A DNA stretch of 30,358 nt from CAZWRV01 sp964636325. Lineage in GTDB: Bacteria; Verrucomicrobiota; Lentisphaeria; Victivallales; GWF2-50-93. Positions within the stretch are counted from its first letter, which is position 1. Each line of letters starts with the position of its first letter. The position numbers were made by a program, and so were the translations under genes. A model generated the notes under the pieces. The model did not search any database and was not told the DNA's origin. It saw only the letters and a list, made by a program, of their open reading frames with translations. Positions 16,019 through 23,614 of the stretch are shown piece after piece. Location of the stretch: the NCBI GenBank assembly GCA_964636325.1, contig CAZWRV010000082.1, positions 1-30,358 on the forward strand, read 5' to 3'.

Positions 16019-16588
16019 CTATCTTTTCTTGACCGGCAAGTGAACCTCGTAGCGTCGGAGGAACCAGGGGACGAACGGAGAGTTCCAGTATACCGCGTAT
16101 GCCTCGCCGTCCTTCCCGTATTCGGGGTGCTCGGCAAGCCATTTGTCCAGCTTTAGGCGGGCATCCTCCATGTTGTCCTCGCTGTATGAGCCGCGGCCGC
16201 CTGCGGAGACCACAAGCCTTTCGGGCATGCGCAGGACCTTCACCGCGTCGGTTGCCTTGAGGTCGGCGTCCTTCTTTCCGCTCGAGACGTAGAACCTCAT
16301 CTCGGCGTCCCTGATGCCGGACTCGACGGGGACGGTCATAGGTATCTTGTTGGCCTTGATGTAGTTGAACAGTTTCATGAAGAGCTTGTTCGACTTGTCG
16401 TAGTAGACTCCGTCCTCCTTGCTCTGCAGGACCACCGACTCGGGGATGGTCTTGACTTCGATCTCCCCGGAAGCGGTTTTCGGATATGCGCTTTCGTAGT
16501 CAGATGTCACGGCACAGCCTATAAGTATTGAAACTAGCAGGAGCACCGCTCCTGCCGCCGACAGAATTTTCGCTTTTCGGATATTCAT
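16019..16588 (-). CDS. SOUL heme-binding-fold lipoprotein
   Basis: This 189-aa protein has a lipoprotein signal: basic start, hydrophobic LLLVSILIG, then Cys25 in LIGC. The mature part matches the SOUL/HEBP fold: KLFMKLFNYIKANKIPMTVPV near the start and YAVYWNSPFVPWFLRRYEVHLPV at the end. It is probably anchored to the envelope. Heme binding is known for some family members but is not evident from single residues here. It is followed 10 bases later by the pseudopilin gene. The upstream leader shows only a weak Shine-Dalgarno sequence. Confidence 0.85.
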   Translation of the reverse strand: MNIRKAKILSAAGAVLLLVSILIGCAVTSDYESAYPKTASGEIEVKTIPESVVLQSKEDGVYYDKSNKLFMKLFNYIKANKIPMTVPVESGIRDAEMRFYVSSGKKDADLKATDAVKVLRMPERLVVSAGGRGSYSEDNMEDARLKLDKWLAEHPEYGKDGEAYAVYWNSPFVPWFLRRYEVHLPVKKR

Positions 16589-16633
16589 AAGTGAAAAAAG
16601 TTTTCCGGGTGTCAGGTTTCAGCCAGTAGTCAA

Positions 16634-16674
16634 GTATGAATTCAGCAAAAGGGCGTAGCTTGCTGAATTCATAC
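16634..16674. terminator. Perfect 15-bp inverted repeat between serS and the SOUL lipoprotein gene
   Basis: GTATGAATTCAGCAA (16634-16648) and its exact reverse complement (16660-16674) flank an 11-base loop. It lies 43 bases past the serS stop and 45 bases before the SOUL gene start. There is no T-run in either direction, so it is not a textbook intrinsic terminator. It may be a processing or attenuation hairpin, or an operator. Each arm contains ATGAATTCAG, the same 10 bases that start the pseudopilin gene. Confidence 0.5.
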
Positions 16675-16717
16675 GTCGTGACGACGGCGGATTATCCCGT
16701 CAAAATATTCTCCTCGC

Positions 16718-17959
16718 CTATTTCCGTATTATGTCGAATCCGGCAAGGGGGCGCAGGACTTCCGGGACTATCACCGAACCGTCCTCCTGCTGGAAGTTTT
16801 CGAGGATGGCGATCACGAAGCGGTCGGTCGCGGCAGTAGCGCTTATGGTGTGGACGATTCCCTTGGCGCCGTCGGCACCCTTGTATTTGATGTTGAGCCT
16901 TCTTGCCTGGAAGTCGGTGAGATTTGTGTTGGAAGTCAGCTCCCTGTATCCGCCGAACCCGGGGAAGAAGGCCTCGCAGTCGAACTTCCTGTAGCCGGGC
17001 GCGCCGAGGTCTCCCACGCAGACCTCCACAACCCTGTATGGAAGTCCGAGCTTCTGAAGGAGATATTCCTCGTTCTCGAGGCAGAAGAGGTGCTGTTTTT
17101 CGGAGTCCTCCGGCATGCAGAAGACGATCTGCTCGACCTTGTGGAACTGGTGGACCCTGAATATGCCTCTCGTGGCCTTGCCGTAGCTGCCTGCCTCGGT
17201 TCTGAAGCATGGGGTGAAAGCGGTATAGCGGAGAGGCAGCTTGTCCGCCTGCAGCGTCTCGTCCGCATGGAATCCAACGAGAGTCTGCTCCGACGTGCCG
17301 ATCAGCGCCAGATCCTCCTTCTGCAAGTTGTAAGTCTGCTCGGCGAAGAAAGGCAGGTAGCCGGTGCCGAAGAGCGTCTTCTCCTTCGCCGCGCACGGAG
17401 TCAGGAAAGATGTGAATCCCCTGTCAACCAGCTCCTTCTGCACCCAGTAGAAGAGGGCGTTGCAGAGCTGGGCCCCCCTGCCTTTCCAGTAGTAGAAGCC
17501 GGACTGGGCGACCTTCACGCCGCGCTGTATGTCGATGATGTCCAGCGCCTCGCCGATCTCCTGGTGGTCCTTCGGCTTGAAGGACATCTTAGGGATTTCC
17601 CCGACCTTGCGGATTTCGCGGTTGTCGGCGTCGTCCTTGCCGTCGGGAACCTGGGGGGCGAGGAAGTTCGGCAGCCAGCTTAGGAGTTCAAAGACCTGCT
17701 TCTCCTTTTCGGCCTGCTCCTTTTCGACGGCCGCGATCTCCTCCTTGATCTGCCGCACCCGTTCGCGCGCCTCGGGCTTGTCCTTGCAGTCCTTGCTTAG
17801 CTGGTTGCGTTCCGAGCGCAGCGTCTCGGCCTTCTGTATGAGCCCCCTGTGCTCCGCGTCGAGGGCGGCCAGTTTGTCGATGTCCACCTTGCAGCCGCGC
17901 CTCAGGGCGTTCTTTCTGACAAGCTCCGGATTCTCGCGAAATATCCTGATGTCTATCAT
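16718..17959 (-). CDS. serS: Serine--tRNA ligase
   Basis: This class II aminoacyl-tRNA synthetase charges tRNA-Ser with serine in the cytoplasm. The 413-aa protein begins MIDIRIFRENPELVRKN and has the N-terminal coiled-coil arm (about 30-105). Motif 2 is FRTEAGSYGKATRGIFRVHQ, the DFQARRLNIKY block is present, and motif 3 lies around ATDRFVIAILENFQQEDGS. Length is typical. The start has a good AAGGAG at 7 bases. The gene appears monocistronic, with a 129-bp spacer holding a long hairpin after it. Confidence 0.97.
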   Translation of the reverse strand: MIDIRIFRENPELVRKNALRRGCKVDIDKLAALDAEHRGLIQKAETLRSERNQLSKDCKDKPEARERVRQIKEEIAAVEKEQAEKEKQVFELLSWLPNFLAPQVPDGKDDADNREIRKVGEIPKMSFKPKDHQEIGEALDIIDIQRGVKVAQSGFYYWKGRGAQLCNALFYWVQKELVDRGFTSFLTPCAAKEKTLFGTGYLPFFAEQTYNLQKEDLALIGTSEQTLVGFHADETLQADKLPLRYTAFTPCFRTEAGSYGKATRGIFRVHQFHKVEQIVFCMPEDSEKQHLFCLENEEYLLQKLGLPYRVVEVCVGDLGAPGYRKFDCEAFFPGFGGYRELTSNTNLTDFQARRLNIKYKGADGAKGIVHTISATAATDRFVIAILENFQQEDGSVIVPEVLRPLAGFDIIRK

Positions 17960-18130
17960 CTCAATGCTCCTTAACGAAGTTTCAGGAGAATGTCCATTTG
18001 CGAATATTGCAGTTCTGTCGGCTGGAAACTCGACGGGGGCGAAGCCGCGCTAAACCGCAGTTGAGCTTGGCTCAATCCTCCGGAAGGCGACAAAGTTACC
18101 CACAAAGATGTTTGAGTTTCAGAGGAGTGA

Positions 18131-18544
18131 TCAGTTGACGCTCAGGACAGACAGGTTGCCAAGTCCGGCCTTCAGGCAGAGGTCGAGAACTTTGACCATG
18201 TCGGCGTGCGTCGAGTCGGGAGTGCATCCGATAAGCACGGTCTGATCCTTGTTCTGCTCACCCACCTGGCAGAGGATCATGTCTAGGTTTTCGGGGGAAA
18301 TCAATCGGTCGTTCAGGGTGAACTTCCCGCCTGGAAGCACCGTTATCCTCATAACATTGGTCAGCGGCTTGTTCGCCGTCGCCCTGGCGTCGGGCGCAGG
18401 CCGGGACACGTCCAAGTTGGCCAGTATGTCCACAGGCTTCGATGTCATTATGAAGAACGACAGGAGCTGGAAGGCCACGTCGATCATGGCCGTAAGGTTC
18501 AGCTCACCCGCCACATGGTGGCTTCTTCTAGGTTTGCGCGCCAT
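18131..18544 (-). CDS. exbD: ExbD/TolR-family biopolymer transport protein (second of pair)
   Basis: This 137-aa single-pass inner-membrane protein has a basic N-terminus, then LNLTAMIDVAFQLLSFFIMTS. The Asp in the helix is the proton-conducting residue of the family. The periplasmic domain ends with the usual conserved pattern (HADMVKVLDLCLKAGLGNLSV). It begins three bases after the stop of the other exbD, with AAGGGA as ribosome-binding site. Two different ExbD subunits may form a heteromeric stator with the upstream ExbB. Confidence 0.93.
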   Translation of the reverse strand: MARKPRRSHHVAGELNLTAMIDVAFQLLSFFIMTSKPVDILANLDVSRPAPDARATANKPLTNVMRITVLPGGKFTLNDRLISPENLDMILCQVGEQNKDQTVLIGCTPDSTHADMVKVLDLCLKAGLGNLSVLSVN

Positions 18545-18547
18545 CCG

Positions 18548-18964
18548 TCAGTTCCCTTTTTCCTTAAGGACGGAAAACTTGATCTTGTATATTCCGGCGG
18601 AGGTGCAGGCGTTCATCGCCGTTTCTATGGCGGAATGCTTCGCCCTGCCGTCGCCCCGTATTATTATCGGCACATCGAGCCCGTAATCCCCGACGATTTT
18701 CTTGACCATGGCGTTCAGCTCGCTGGGAGTGAGCCTGATTTTCTGGATGGTTATCCTGCCTTTCTCGTCAATATCTATCTTGACTTCCCTGGGATCCTTC
18801 TTGTCTTCAGGTTTTCCGTGCGGCGCTATTGCAAGCTCGATGCTGTAGTCCACGGTGTTCTGCAGATTGACCGTGCAGACGAAGAAAATGATGAGCTGGA
18901 AGACCACGTCGATCATCGCGGTCAGGTTTCCGGACATGTAGTCTTCTTCTTTTTGCTTGCGCAT
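18548..18964 (-). CDS. exbD: ExbD/TolR-family biopolymer transport protein (first of pair)
   Basis: This 138-aa protein has a charged short N-terminus and the helix LTAMIDVVFQLIIFFVCTV with the conserved membrane Asp. The periplasmic domain contains VPIIIRGDGRAKHSAIETAM. It lies 48 bases after exbB and three bases before the second exbD, so the three form an operon. No TonB or TolA gene is visible in the window, so the energy-transducing partner must be encoded elsewhere. Confidence 0.93.
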   Translation of the reverse strand: MRKQKEEDYMSGNLTAMIDVVFQLIIFFVCTVNLQNTVDYSIELAIAPHGKPEDKKDPREVKIDIDEKGRITIQKIRLTPSELNAMVKKIVGDYGLDVPIIIRGDGRAKHSAIETAMNACTSAGIYKIKFSVLKEKGN

Positions 18965-19012
18965 GATTCAGACCAGTCTTTTGCTAATTGCTGCGGATTA
19001 GTAAATTGTCGA

Positions 19013-19849
19013 TTATTCCGTGGCGGCGGCGCCGTCCTCGACGACCTCGGCTCCGCGCAGAGACTTGATGATGTCGAGCGTGAGTGCCTCCATGCCCAGG
19101 ATGATCCTCATCGTCCTGTTCTTGAAGAAATAGAATAGGATTGACGCAGGGACTGACACGCCGAGGCCGACGGCCGTCGCCCAGAGACCGTGCGAGATGT
19201 TGACGGCCAGCATCGCGGACTGGGCTGCGCCGGCCGCCTGAGTTCCAAGGTTGAAGAACGCGTAGATCATTCCTTGGACTGTTCCGATCAGCCCAAGCAT
19301 GGGGGTTACGTTGGATATGACGCTTAGATATGAGACGCGCCCGAGAAGTGTTTCTGTCTCCAGGTCGGCCGCGACACCGACGGCGTCCTGGACGACTTCA
19401 TACCCGTCCTGGACATTTATGAATCCTGCCTTGAGAATCCTTCCCAGAGGGGTCGGCGACTTTTCGCATACGCTGATCGCCTCCATCAGATCCCCCTGCT
19501 CGATGGCGGCCTTGACGGAGTCGACAAGCCCGGTCGGGGCAATCTTCTGGTGGTTTATCGTGATGAAAGAATCAATAATGAGAGCGAAGCATGTCACGGA
19601 ACAGACGAAGAGCATCAGCCAGATCAGCGTGCCGAACCAGCCTGAACGGAAGACGATGTTCGTGAAATTCATCGCATGCGGGGCCGCCGCCGAATGCTCA
19701 CCGCCGCCATGGCCTCCCGCGTCTGCCGCCGGAGCCGCCGCCGGAGCCGCAGCAGGGGCTGCCGCGCCGTCTTCCTGGGCTTGGATGGCATATATGGCCG
19801 CAAGACAAATCCCGGATACCAGACCGACGAGCAGAAGCATTCTTCTCAT
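19013..19849 (-). CDS. exbB: MotA/TolQ/ExbB proton channel protein with cleavable signal and Ala/Pro/His-rich linker
   Basis: This 278-aa protein has an apparent signal peptide (LLLVGLVSGICLAAIYAIQAQ), then a low-complexity Ala/Pro-rich region followed by a Gly/His stretch (about 25-58). A membrane helix follows (GTLIWLMLFVCSVTCFALII), then a cytoplasmic loop. Two more helices carry the family core (NVTPMLGLIGTVQGMIYAF and LWATAVGLGVSVPASILFYFF). The ATG at 19849 is preceded by AGGAG at about 10 bases. The upstream frame extension is AT-rich leader and rejected. With two ExbD genes it should build a proton-driven motor for outer-membrane transport or envelope integrity. The His-rich periplasmic segment could bind metal; that is speculative. 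Confidence 0.93.
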   Translation of the reverse strand: MRRMLLLVGLVSGICLAAIYAIQAQEDGAAAPAAAPAAAPAADAGGHGGGEHSAAAPHAMNFTNIVFRSGWFGTLIWLMLFVCSVTCFALIIDSFITINHQKIAPTGLVDSVKAAIEQGDLMEAISVCEKSPTPLGRILKAGFINVQDGYEVVQDAVGVAADLETETLLGRVSYLSVISNVTPMLGLIGTVQGMIYAFFNLGTQAAGAAQSAMLAVNISHGLWATAVGLGVSVPASILFYFFKNRTMRIILGMEALTLDIIKSLRGAEVVEDGAAATE

Positions 19850-20014
19850 TTTGTTTCTTCTCCTAGATAAAAAAATATTTTGTAGCAAGCTGAATTTGAT
19901 TAACTTAGCAGGGGGAAAAGGCAATGCAAACATATTTTTTTTCCGTTCCGAATAGTAAATTCGTAATATATTAGTAATTAAGGAGATAAAACAGGAAAAA
20001 CTTTGCACCGCAGC

Positions 20015-21433
20015 TCAAGGGCGGGCGATCTCCTTCGCCCAGCAGGAGAGGGAGTTGTCCCTGGCGCCCATGACCAGGACGGCGTCGCCCTCGAAGAAAT
20101 CCCCGCGGAGCTCTACGGCCAGCCTGCTCCTGGAGCTTGCGGCGCGGCACCTGAAGCCGCCCTTCGCCGCATACTCCGACGCCACCTCATCCGACGTCGG
20201 CGAGAACGCCGCGGTTCCACCCGCATAATAAACCGGGAGCAGCACGAACTCGTCGGAAGGCCTCATAACGGCGCGGAGTCCATCATAGAGAGGCCCCCGC
20301 ATGAACTTCAAAGGACCGAAGCCGTGCGGCTGGAAGACGGCTGCGATCCTTCCCGGAAACAGCTCCTGTGCCGTGCGTATGCAGGAGCAGATCTTCTCCA
20401 CGTTGTGCGCATAGTCGTCATATACCGCCGTTCCGCCGGGAGTCCTCCCGGCGAAATCGAACCTGCGCCAGACTCCTCCGAAGGATTCCGCCGCCCTGGC
20501 CGCCGCCACGGCGCCGATGCCGAGCATGCCGGCGAGGGCAAGCATAGCCGCGGCGTTCATCGCGGAATGGAACCCCGGACAAGGGAGCCTTATGGGGATC
20601 TTCGCGCCCTCCGGGGTGCCTATCTCGCAGCATGGCTGATTTCCATTAATTTTATATTGAAGGACCTTCCAGCACGCTCCGCCGGAATCCGCGCCTTCCC
20701 CTGCGAATTTCGCTATTTCAAGATGCCTGTACGAGGCCGGATCCATAAGGTTCAAAGCTTCCGCGCCGACCACCGCGCCGCGCCTGGTCCTTGAAAGGAA
20801 CCTGCCGAAGACGTCGGCAAGCTCCTCCCTTGAATAATGGTCGGTGCCGATGTTGAGGATTACCGCGTAGTCCGGTTCGTATGCCAGGAGGCTCCTGTCG
20901 CTTTCGTCCGCCTCGAAGACCAGATGCCCTCCCCCGCCCGGCCTGAAGTTCCCGGCAAGATACTCGCCGGCGAAGCCGTTCACTATTCCACCAGTTATAG
21001 ACACAGGGTCAAGCCCGAGTGCGGCGAGCATCTCCGAAGTCCAGCCCGCGACCGTTGTCTTCCCGCTGCTTCCGGTGACCGCGATGGAAGCTTTGCCCTC
21101 GACGGCCCTTATGGAGGCGGAAAGTGCCTCGGCCCTATGAACCCTCTCGACGCCGGGCGCGGCGGCGAAGTCCGGATTGTCGTCCTCGATGGCGGTGGAA
21201 TAGATCAGGAAGTCGGGAAGGCCCCCCTGCCGCGCGAACGAGCCGTCCTGAGGCGTCATCCTTATGCCCTGCCTCTTCAACGCTCCGATTATCCGCCCAT
21301 TCTCCGCGGCGGATTCCGCCCTGTCACTGCCCGACACGTCGCAGCCCTGCCACTTGAGCATCTGGGCGAGGCCGCTCATGCCGATGCCGCCGGCGCCGAC
21401 AAGATGCACTTTCGAGGGGATTCTGAAACTCAT
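20015..21433 (-). CDS. murC: MurC-like Mur ligase (UDP-N-acetylmuramate--L-alanine ligase family), divergent motifs
   Basis: The 472-aa protein has the three-domain Mur ligase plan. The N-terminal nucleotide-sugar fold reads HLVGAGGIGMSGLAQML. The ATP loop is at 121-127, then FEADESDRSLLAYEPDYAVILNIGTDH, and the C-terminal domain starts near DDYAHN (339-344). The overall order is MurC. Three signatures differ: the ATP loop reads GSSGKTT instead of GTHGKTT, DDYAHN lacks the second His of the usual DDYxHHP, and QPHGFGPLKF replaces QPHRYTRT. It also lies outside a dcw cluster. It may be the cell's MurC or a paralogue with another UDP-MurNAc-type or amino-acid substrate. The start has AAGGAA at about 7 bases; the leader is long and structured. 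Confidence 0.75.
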   Translation of the reverse strand: MSFRIPSKVHLVGAGGIGMSGLAQMLKWQGCDVSGSDRAESAAENGRIIGALKRQGIRMTPQDGSFARQGGLPDFLIYSTAIEDDNPDFAAAPGVERVHRAEALSASIRAVEGKASIAVTGSSGKTTVAGWTSEMLAALGLDPVSITGGIVNGFAGEYLAGNFRPGGGGHLVFEADESDRSLLAYEPDYAVILNIGTDHYSREELADVFGRFLSRTRRGAVVGAEALNLMDPASYRHLEIAKFAGEGADSGGACWKVLQYKINGNQPCCEIGTPEGAKIPIRLPCPGFHSAMNAAAMLALAGMLGIGAVAAARAAESFGGVWRRFDFAGRTPGGTAVYDDYAHNVEKICSCIRTAQELFPGRIAAVFQPHGFGPLKFMRGPLYDGLRAVMRPSDEFVLLPVYYAGGTAAFSPTSDEVASEYAAKGGFRCRAASSRSRLAVELRGDFFEGDAVLVMGARDNSLSCWAKEIARP

Positions 21434-21478
21434 GGGCTTATTCCTTAATATTATGAGGAGATTTCAAAACAAAGAAAA

Positions 21479-21548
21479 CGGTTCGTACAAGCCTCGCCCT
21501 CCATCCGCCATGTCGGGCAAGATCGGATGGTTTTGCTTGTCAAAACCG
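21479..21548 (-). promoter_or_regulatory. Extended imperfect hairpin in the leader of the MurC-like gene
   Basis: Three nested stems are perfectly complementary: CGGTT/AACCG (21479-21483 with 21544-21548), ACAAGC/GCTTGT (21487-21492 with 21535-21540) and CCATCCG/CGGATGG (21501-21507 with 21524-21530). An alternative stem GGTTTTG/CAAAACC (21529-21547) would compete with them. This layout suits a switching leader RNA, but I recognise no known riboswitch. Confidence 0.45.
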
Positions 21549-21568
21549 CAGTTCTGAAATTGGCTCTT

Positions 21569-21596
21569 ATAATAGCGTCCCTGCAGCACAGTGCAA
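21569..21596 (-). promoter_or_regulatory. Candidate promoter of the MurC-like gene
   Basis: On the minus strand TTGCAC (21596-21591) and TATTAT (21574-21569) are separated by 16 bp, a fair sigma-70 match. It lies just past the ubiA stop and would give a leader of about 130 bases containing the extended hairpin. Confidence 0.4.
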
Positions 21597-21614
21597 GAAG
21601 GCATGGATTCACTT

Positions 21615-22550
21615 TCAGCTCCCGTAGAAGAATCTGCCGCTGAACCAGGCGGGGACGTAGAGGGCGAGGACGGCGAGGGCTGCCGTCATGTCCCCCGCAA
21701 AAGCCAGGCCGGAAGCCTGGAAGAGGACAAGCCCCCGTATCATCGTGCCAATGTCGCCGTCCAGGCCCACGGCTCCGCCTTTTCTGATCCTGTTGAACAT
21801 GACAAAGGCCACGACCGCCAGATTCGCCAGGCTAAGGGCGAGCGCCAGGTACACCACAGGCGGAATCTCGTCCAATATCCTCAATACCGAGCTTATGCTC
21901 GCAAACGCCGAAACCGGCCACATTGCGGCGGAAGCCCCGATTATCAGGAAGGGGCCGGCCAGCGACAGCGGTCTTCTGCCAGGCTCCATCTCTCCGGAAG
22001 CGGCGAGGGAGACGCCGTAGACGTAGAAGAACGCCGCGGAGATGACGGCAAGGAGCAGGAGGGGATTGCATCCGAAAAGCATCCTGTCCGCAGCCACCGC
22101 CCCCAGAAGTATGCTCAGCGTGCGGCAGAGCCCCAGAAGCATCGGGCCTAGGAGCCTCGACCTCTTTAAGCCGAAGTTGTAGACGAGAACTGCCGCGCAA
22201 AGGGCAGCCATCAGGACGTAGAAGGGACGTCCCTGCCCCGACAGCGCGGCTAGCGCGGCCGAGGCCGCCAAACACAGGCACGCAAGGACGGCCGCGTCGG
22301 TTGGGTGAACCTGCCCGGACGGAAGCGGCCTCCCAGGCCTCTCCTTCCGGTCGACCTCGATGTCGGCGATGTCGTTGGTGACAAGCCCGAAGATGTAGAC
22401 AAGTGTTGAAACTGCGGCGACAAGATATGGTTCGGCTCGGGAGAAGTCGCCTCCGCAGAGCGCATAGCCCAGGATCGGATCGCCCGGGACAGTGAAAAGG
22501 TTCGGAACCCGTACCAGCCTGAGCCAAGGCATGAGCCTGCCTGCCGTCAT
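21615..22550 (-). CDS. UbiA-superfamily prenyltransferase
   Basis: This 311-aa polytopic membrane protein opens with LRLVRVPNLFTVPGDPILGYAL. It has the UbiA substrate-binding motif NDIADIEVDRKERPGRPLPSG (Asp-rich, about 59-79), which binds prenyl diphosphate through magnesium. About eight hydrophobic helices follow. The second Asp-rich motif expected in the later loop is not obvious; that place reads GEMEPGRRPLSL. The ATG at 22550 overlaps the tatD stop in an ATGA, so translation is coupled; the longer frame upstream lies inside tatD. The acceptor substrate cannot be told. Quinone, heme-type or lipid synthesis are all possible. Confidence 0.85.
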   Translation of the reverse strand: MTAGRLMPWLRLVRVPNLFTVPGDPILGYALCGGDFSRAEPYLVAAVSTLVYIFGLVTNDIADIEVDRKERPGRPLPSGQVHPTDAAVLACLCLAASAALAALSGQGRPFYVLMAALCAAVLVYNFGLKRSRLLGPMLLGLCRTLSILLGAVAADRMLFGCNPLLLLAVISAAFFYVYGVSLAASGEMEPGRRPLSLAGPFLIIGASAAMWPVSAFASISSVLRILDEIPPVVYLALALSLANLAVVAFVMFNRIRKGGAVGLDGDIGTMIRGLVLFQASGLAFAGDMTAALAVLALYVPAWFSGRFFYGS

Positions 22551-23341
22551 GCGCACCTGCCAGTCCTGAACAGCCTGAACGCGTTCGCGGTCGTCGACGA
22601 GGCGAGATCCTCCAAGTCCCTGCCCAGCTCCTTTGCCACGCATTCGGCGGTGTAAATCAGATATTCGGATCTGTTCTTCTTTTTCGGCGCCTTGACCGGC
22701 ACGGGCGCAAGATAGGGGGCGTCCGTCTCCAGAAGCAGCCTGTCATATGGGATTAAATGCAAAATCTCCCTTATGTTTGAAGCGCCAGGAAAAGTGACGA
22801 TCCCGGAAATGCCGAAATAGGCGCCCAGGCCTGCGAACCTGCCAGTCCATTCAGGCGAACCTCCGTAGCAGTGCAGGACGAATCGGCCGCCGCCGCCTGA
22901 AAATTCCGAGAGCAAGCCGAAGGCGTCCTCGTAGGCGGCGCCGCCGCCCATTCTGGAATCCCTGCAGTGGACTATGGCGGGCAGCCCCTTGGCGAGCGCG
23001 AACCTGAGGAAGCTTTCGAACACGGGCAGCTGTACCTCCCTCGGAGAATTCATATAGAAATAGTCGAGACCTATCTCGCCGACCGCCGCCATCCTGCCGT
23101 CGTCCGCGAACTCGTCAAAAAGGGCCATGTCGACGCCTTGCGGCCGCGCCTCGTGGGGATGGACGCCCGCCGCAAACCAGCTGTCCTCGAAGCTGCGGCA
23201 GAACGCCCGGCATCTCAGGCTGTCGGCGTAGTCCGAGGCGGCGGCCAGAAGATATCTTACACCTTTCCCGCGTGCAGATTCAACATATTCCGAAGGATCC
23301 ACGAAACTGTCGCAATGGAAATGAGTATCGAAAAAATCCAC
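22547..23341 (-). CDS. tatD: TatD-family metal-dependent hydrolase/DNase
   Basis: This 264-aa TIM-barrel amidohydrolase-like protein shows the metal-binding set in order: DTHFHCD at the start, AGVHPHEA, GEIGLDYFY, IVHCRDS, LHCYGGS and LLLETDAPYLAP. These are all standard TatD motifs, and family members act as magnesium-dependent 3'-5' nucleases. The start is a GTG at 23341, preceded by GGGGGAG at 5 bases. It overlaps ubiA by 4 bp. The pairing with a UbiA gene recalls eboB-eboC, but the sequence is that of ordinary TatD and no other ebo gene is present. Confidence 0.94.
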   Translation of the reverse strand: MDFFDTHFHCDSFVDPSEYVESARGKGVRYLLAAASDYADSLRCRAFCRSFEDSWFAAGVHPHEARPQGVDMALFDEFADDGRMAAVGEIGLDYFYMNSPREVQLPVFESFLRFALAKGLPAIVHCRDSRMGGGAAYEDAFGLLSEFSGGGGRFVLHCYGGSPEWTGRFAGLGAYFGISGIVTFPGASNIREILHLIPYDRLLLETDAPYLAPVPVKAPKKKNRSEYLIYTAECVAKELGRDLEDLASSTTANAFRLFRTGRCA

Positions 23342-23379
23342 TTTAACTCCCCCATGCCGACGTCCGCGGCCTCTCGGTT

Positions 23380-23420
23380 GTAAATATTCAGCGAACTAGC
23401 CCCCGCCGCTGATTGTTTAC
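23380..23420. promoter_or_regulatory. Imperfect 14-bp inverted repeat in the tatD/HTH divergent spacer
   Basis: GTAAATATTCAGCG (23380-23393) and CGCTGATTGTTTAC (23407-23420) pair at 11 of 14 positions. It lies 38 bases upstream of the tatD start and 194 bases before the HTH gene. It could be an operator, perhaps for the adjacent HTH protein. The rest of the 273-bp spacer is AT-rich toward the HTH gene. Confidence 0.35.
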
Positions 23421-23614
23421 CTATGGGCAAGGCCCGCGCCGCCGCCGAAGGTCAGGCATGTTAAACGCATATTTGCAAACTGTGTGTTTTTTTAAAGATT
23501 CAGTCTTGAATATTGAATTTGTTAATATCATTTATGGGCTTCCATTTCAGGACTAAGGCAACGCCGCATAGAAATAACACAGGAATGCGGGAAATCAAAA
23601 AAAGGAGAGTAGAA

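Noticed and set aside
18050..18075. CCGCAGTTG near a TTGAGC-TTG-GCTCAA hairpin between exbD and serS
   Set aside because: Nine bases shared with the MITE end are too few, and the 6-bp hairpin has no T-run in the exbD direction.
21615..23341. tatD-ubiA pair as an ebo-type (eboB-eboC) cluster
   Set aside because: The TatD protein has ordinary TatD motifs, and no eboA, eboD, eboE or eboF gene is next to it.
23461..23485. Sequence GCATATTTGCAA like the end of MITE copy 2
   Set aside because: Only about 12 bases match, the CCGCAGTTG end is absent and no second end is nearby; probably chance.
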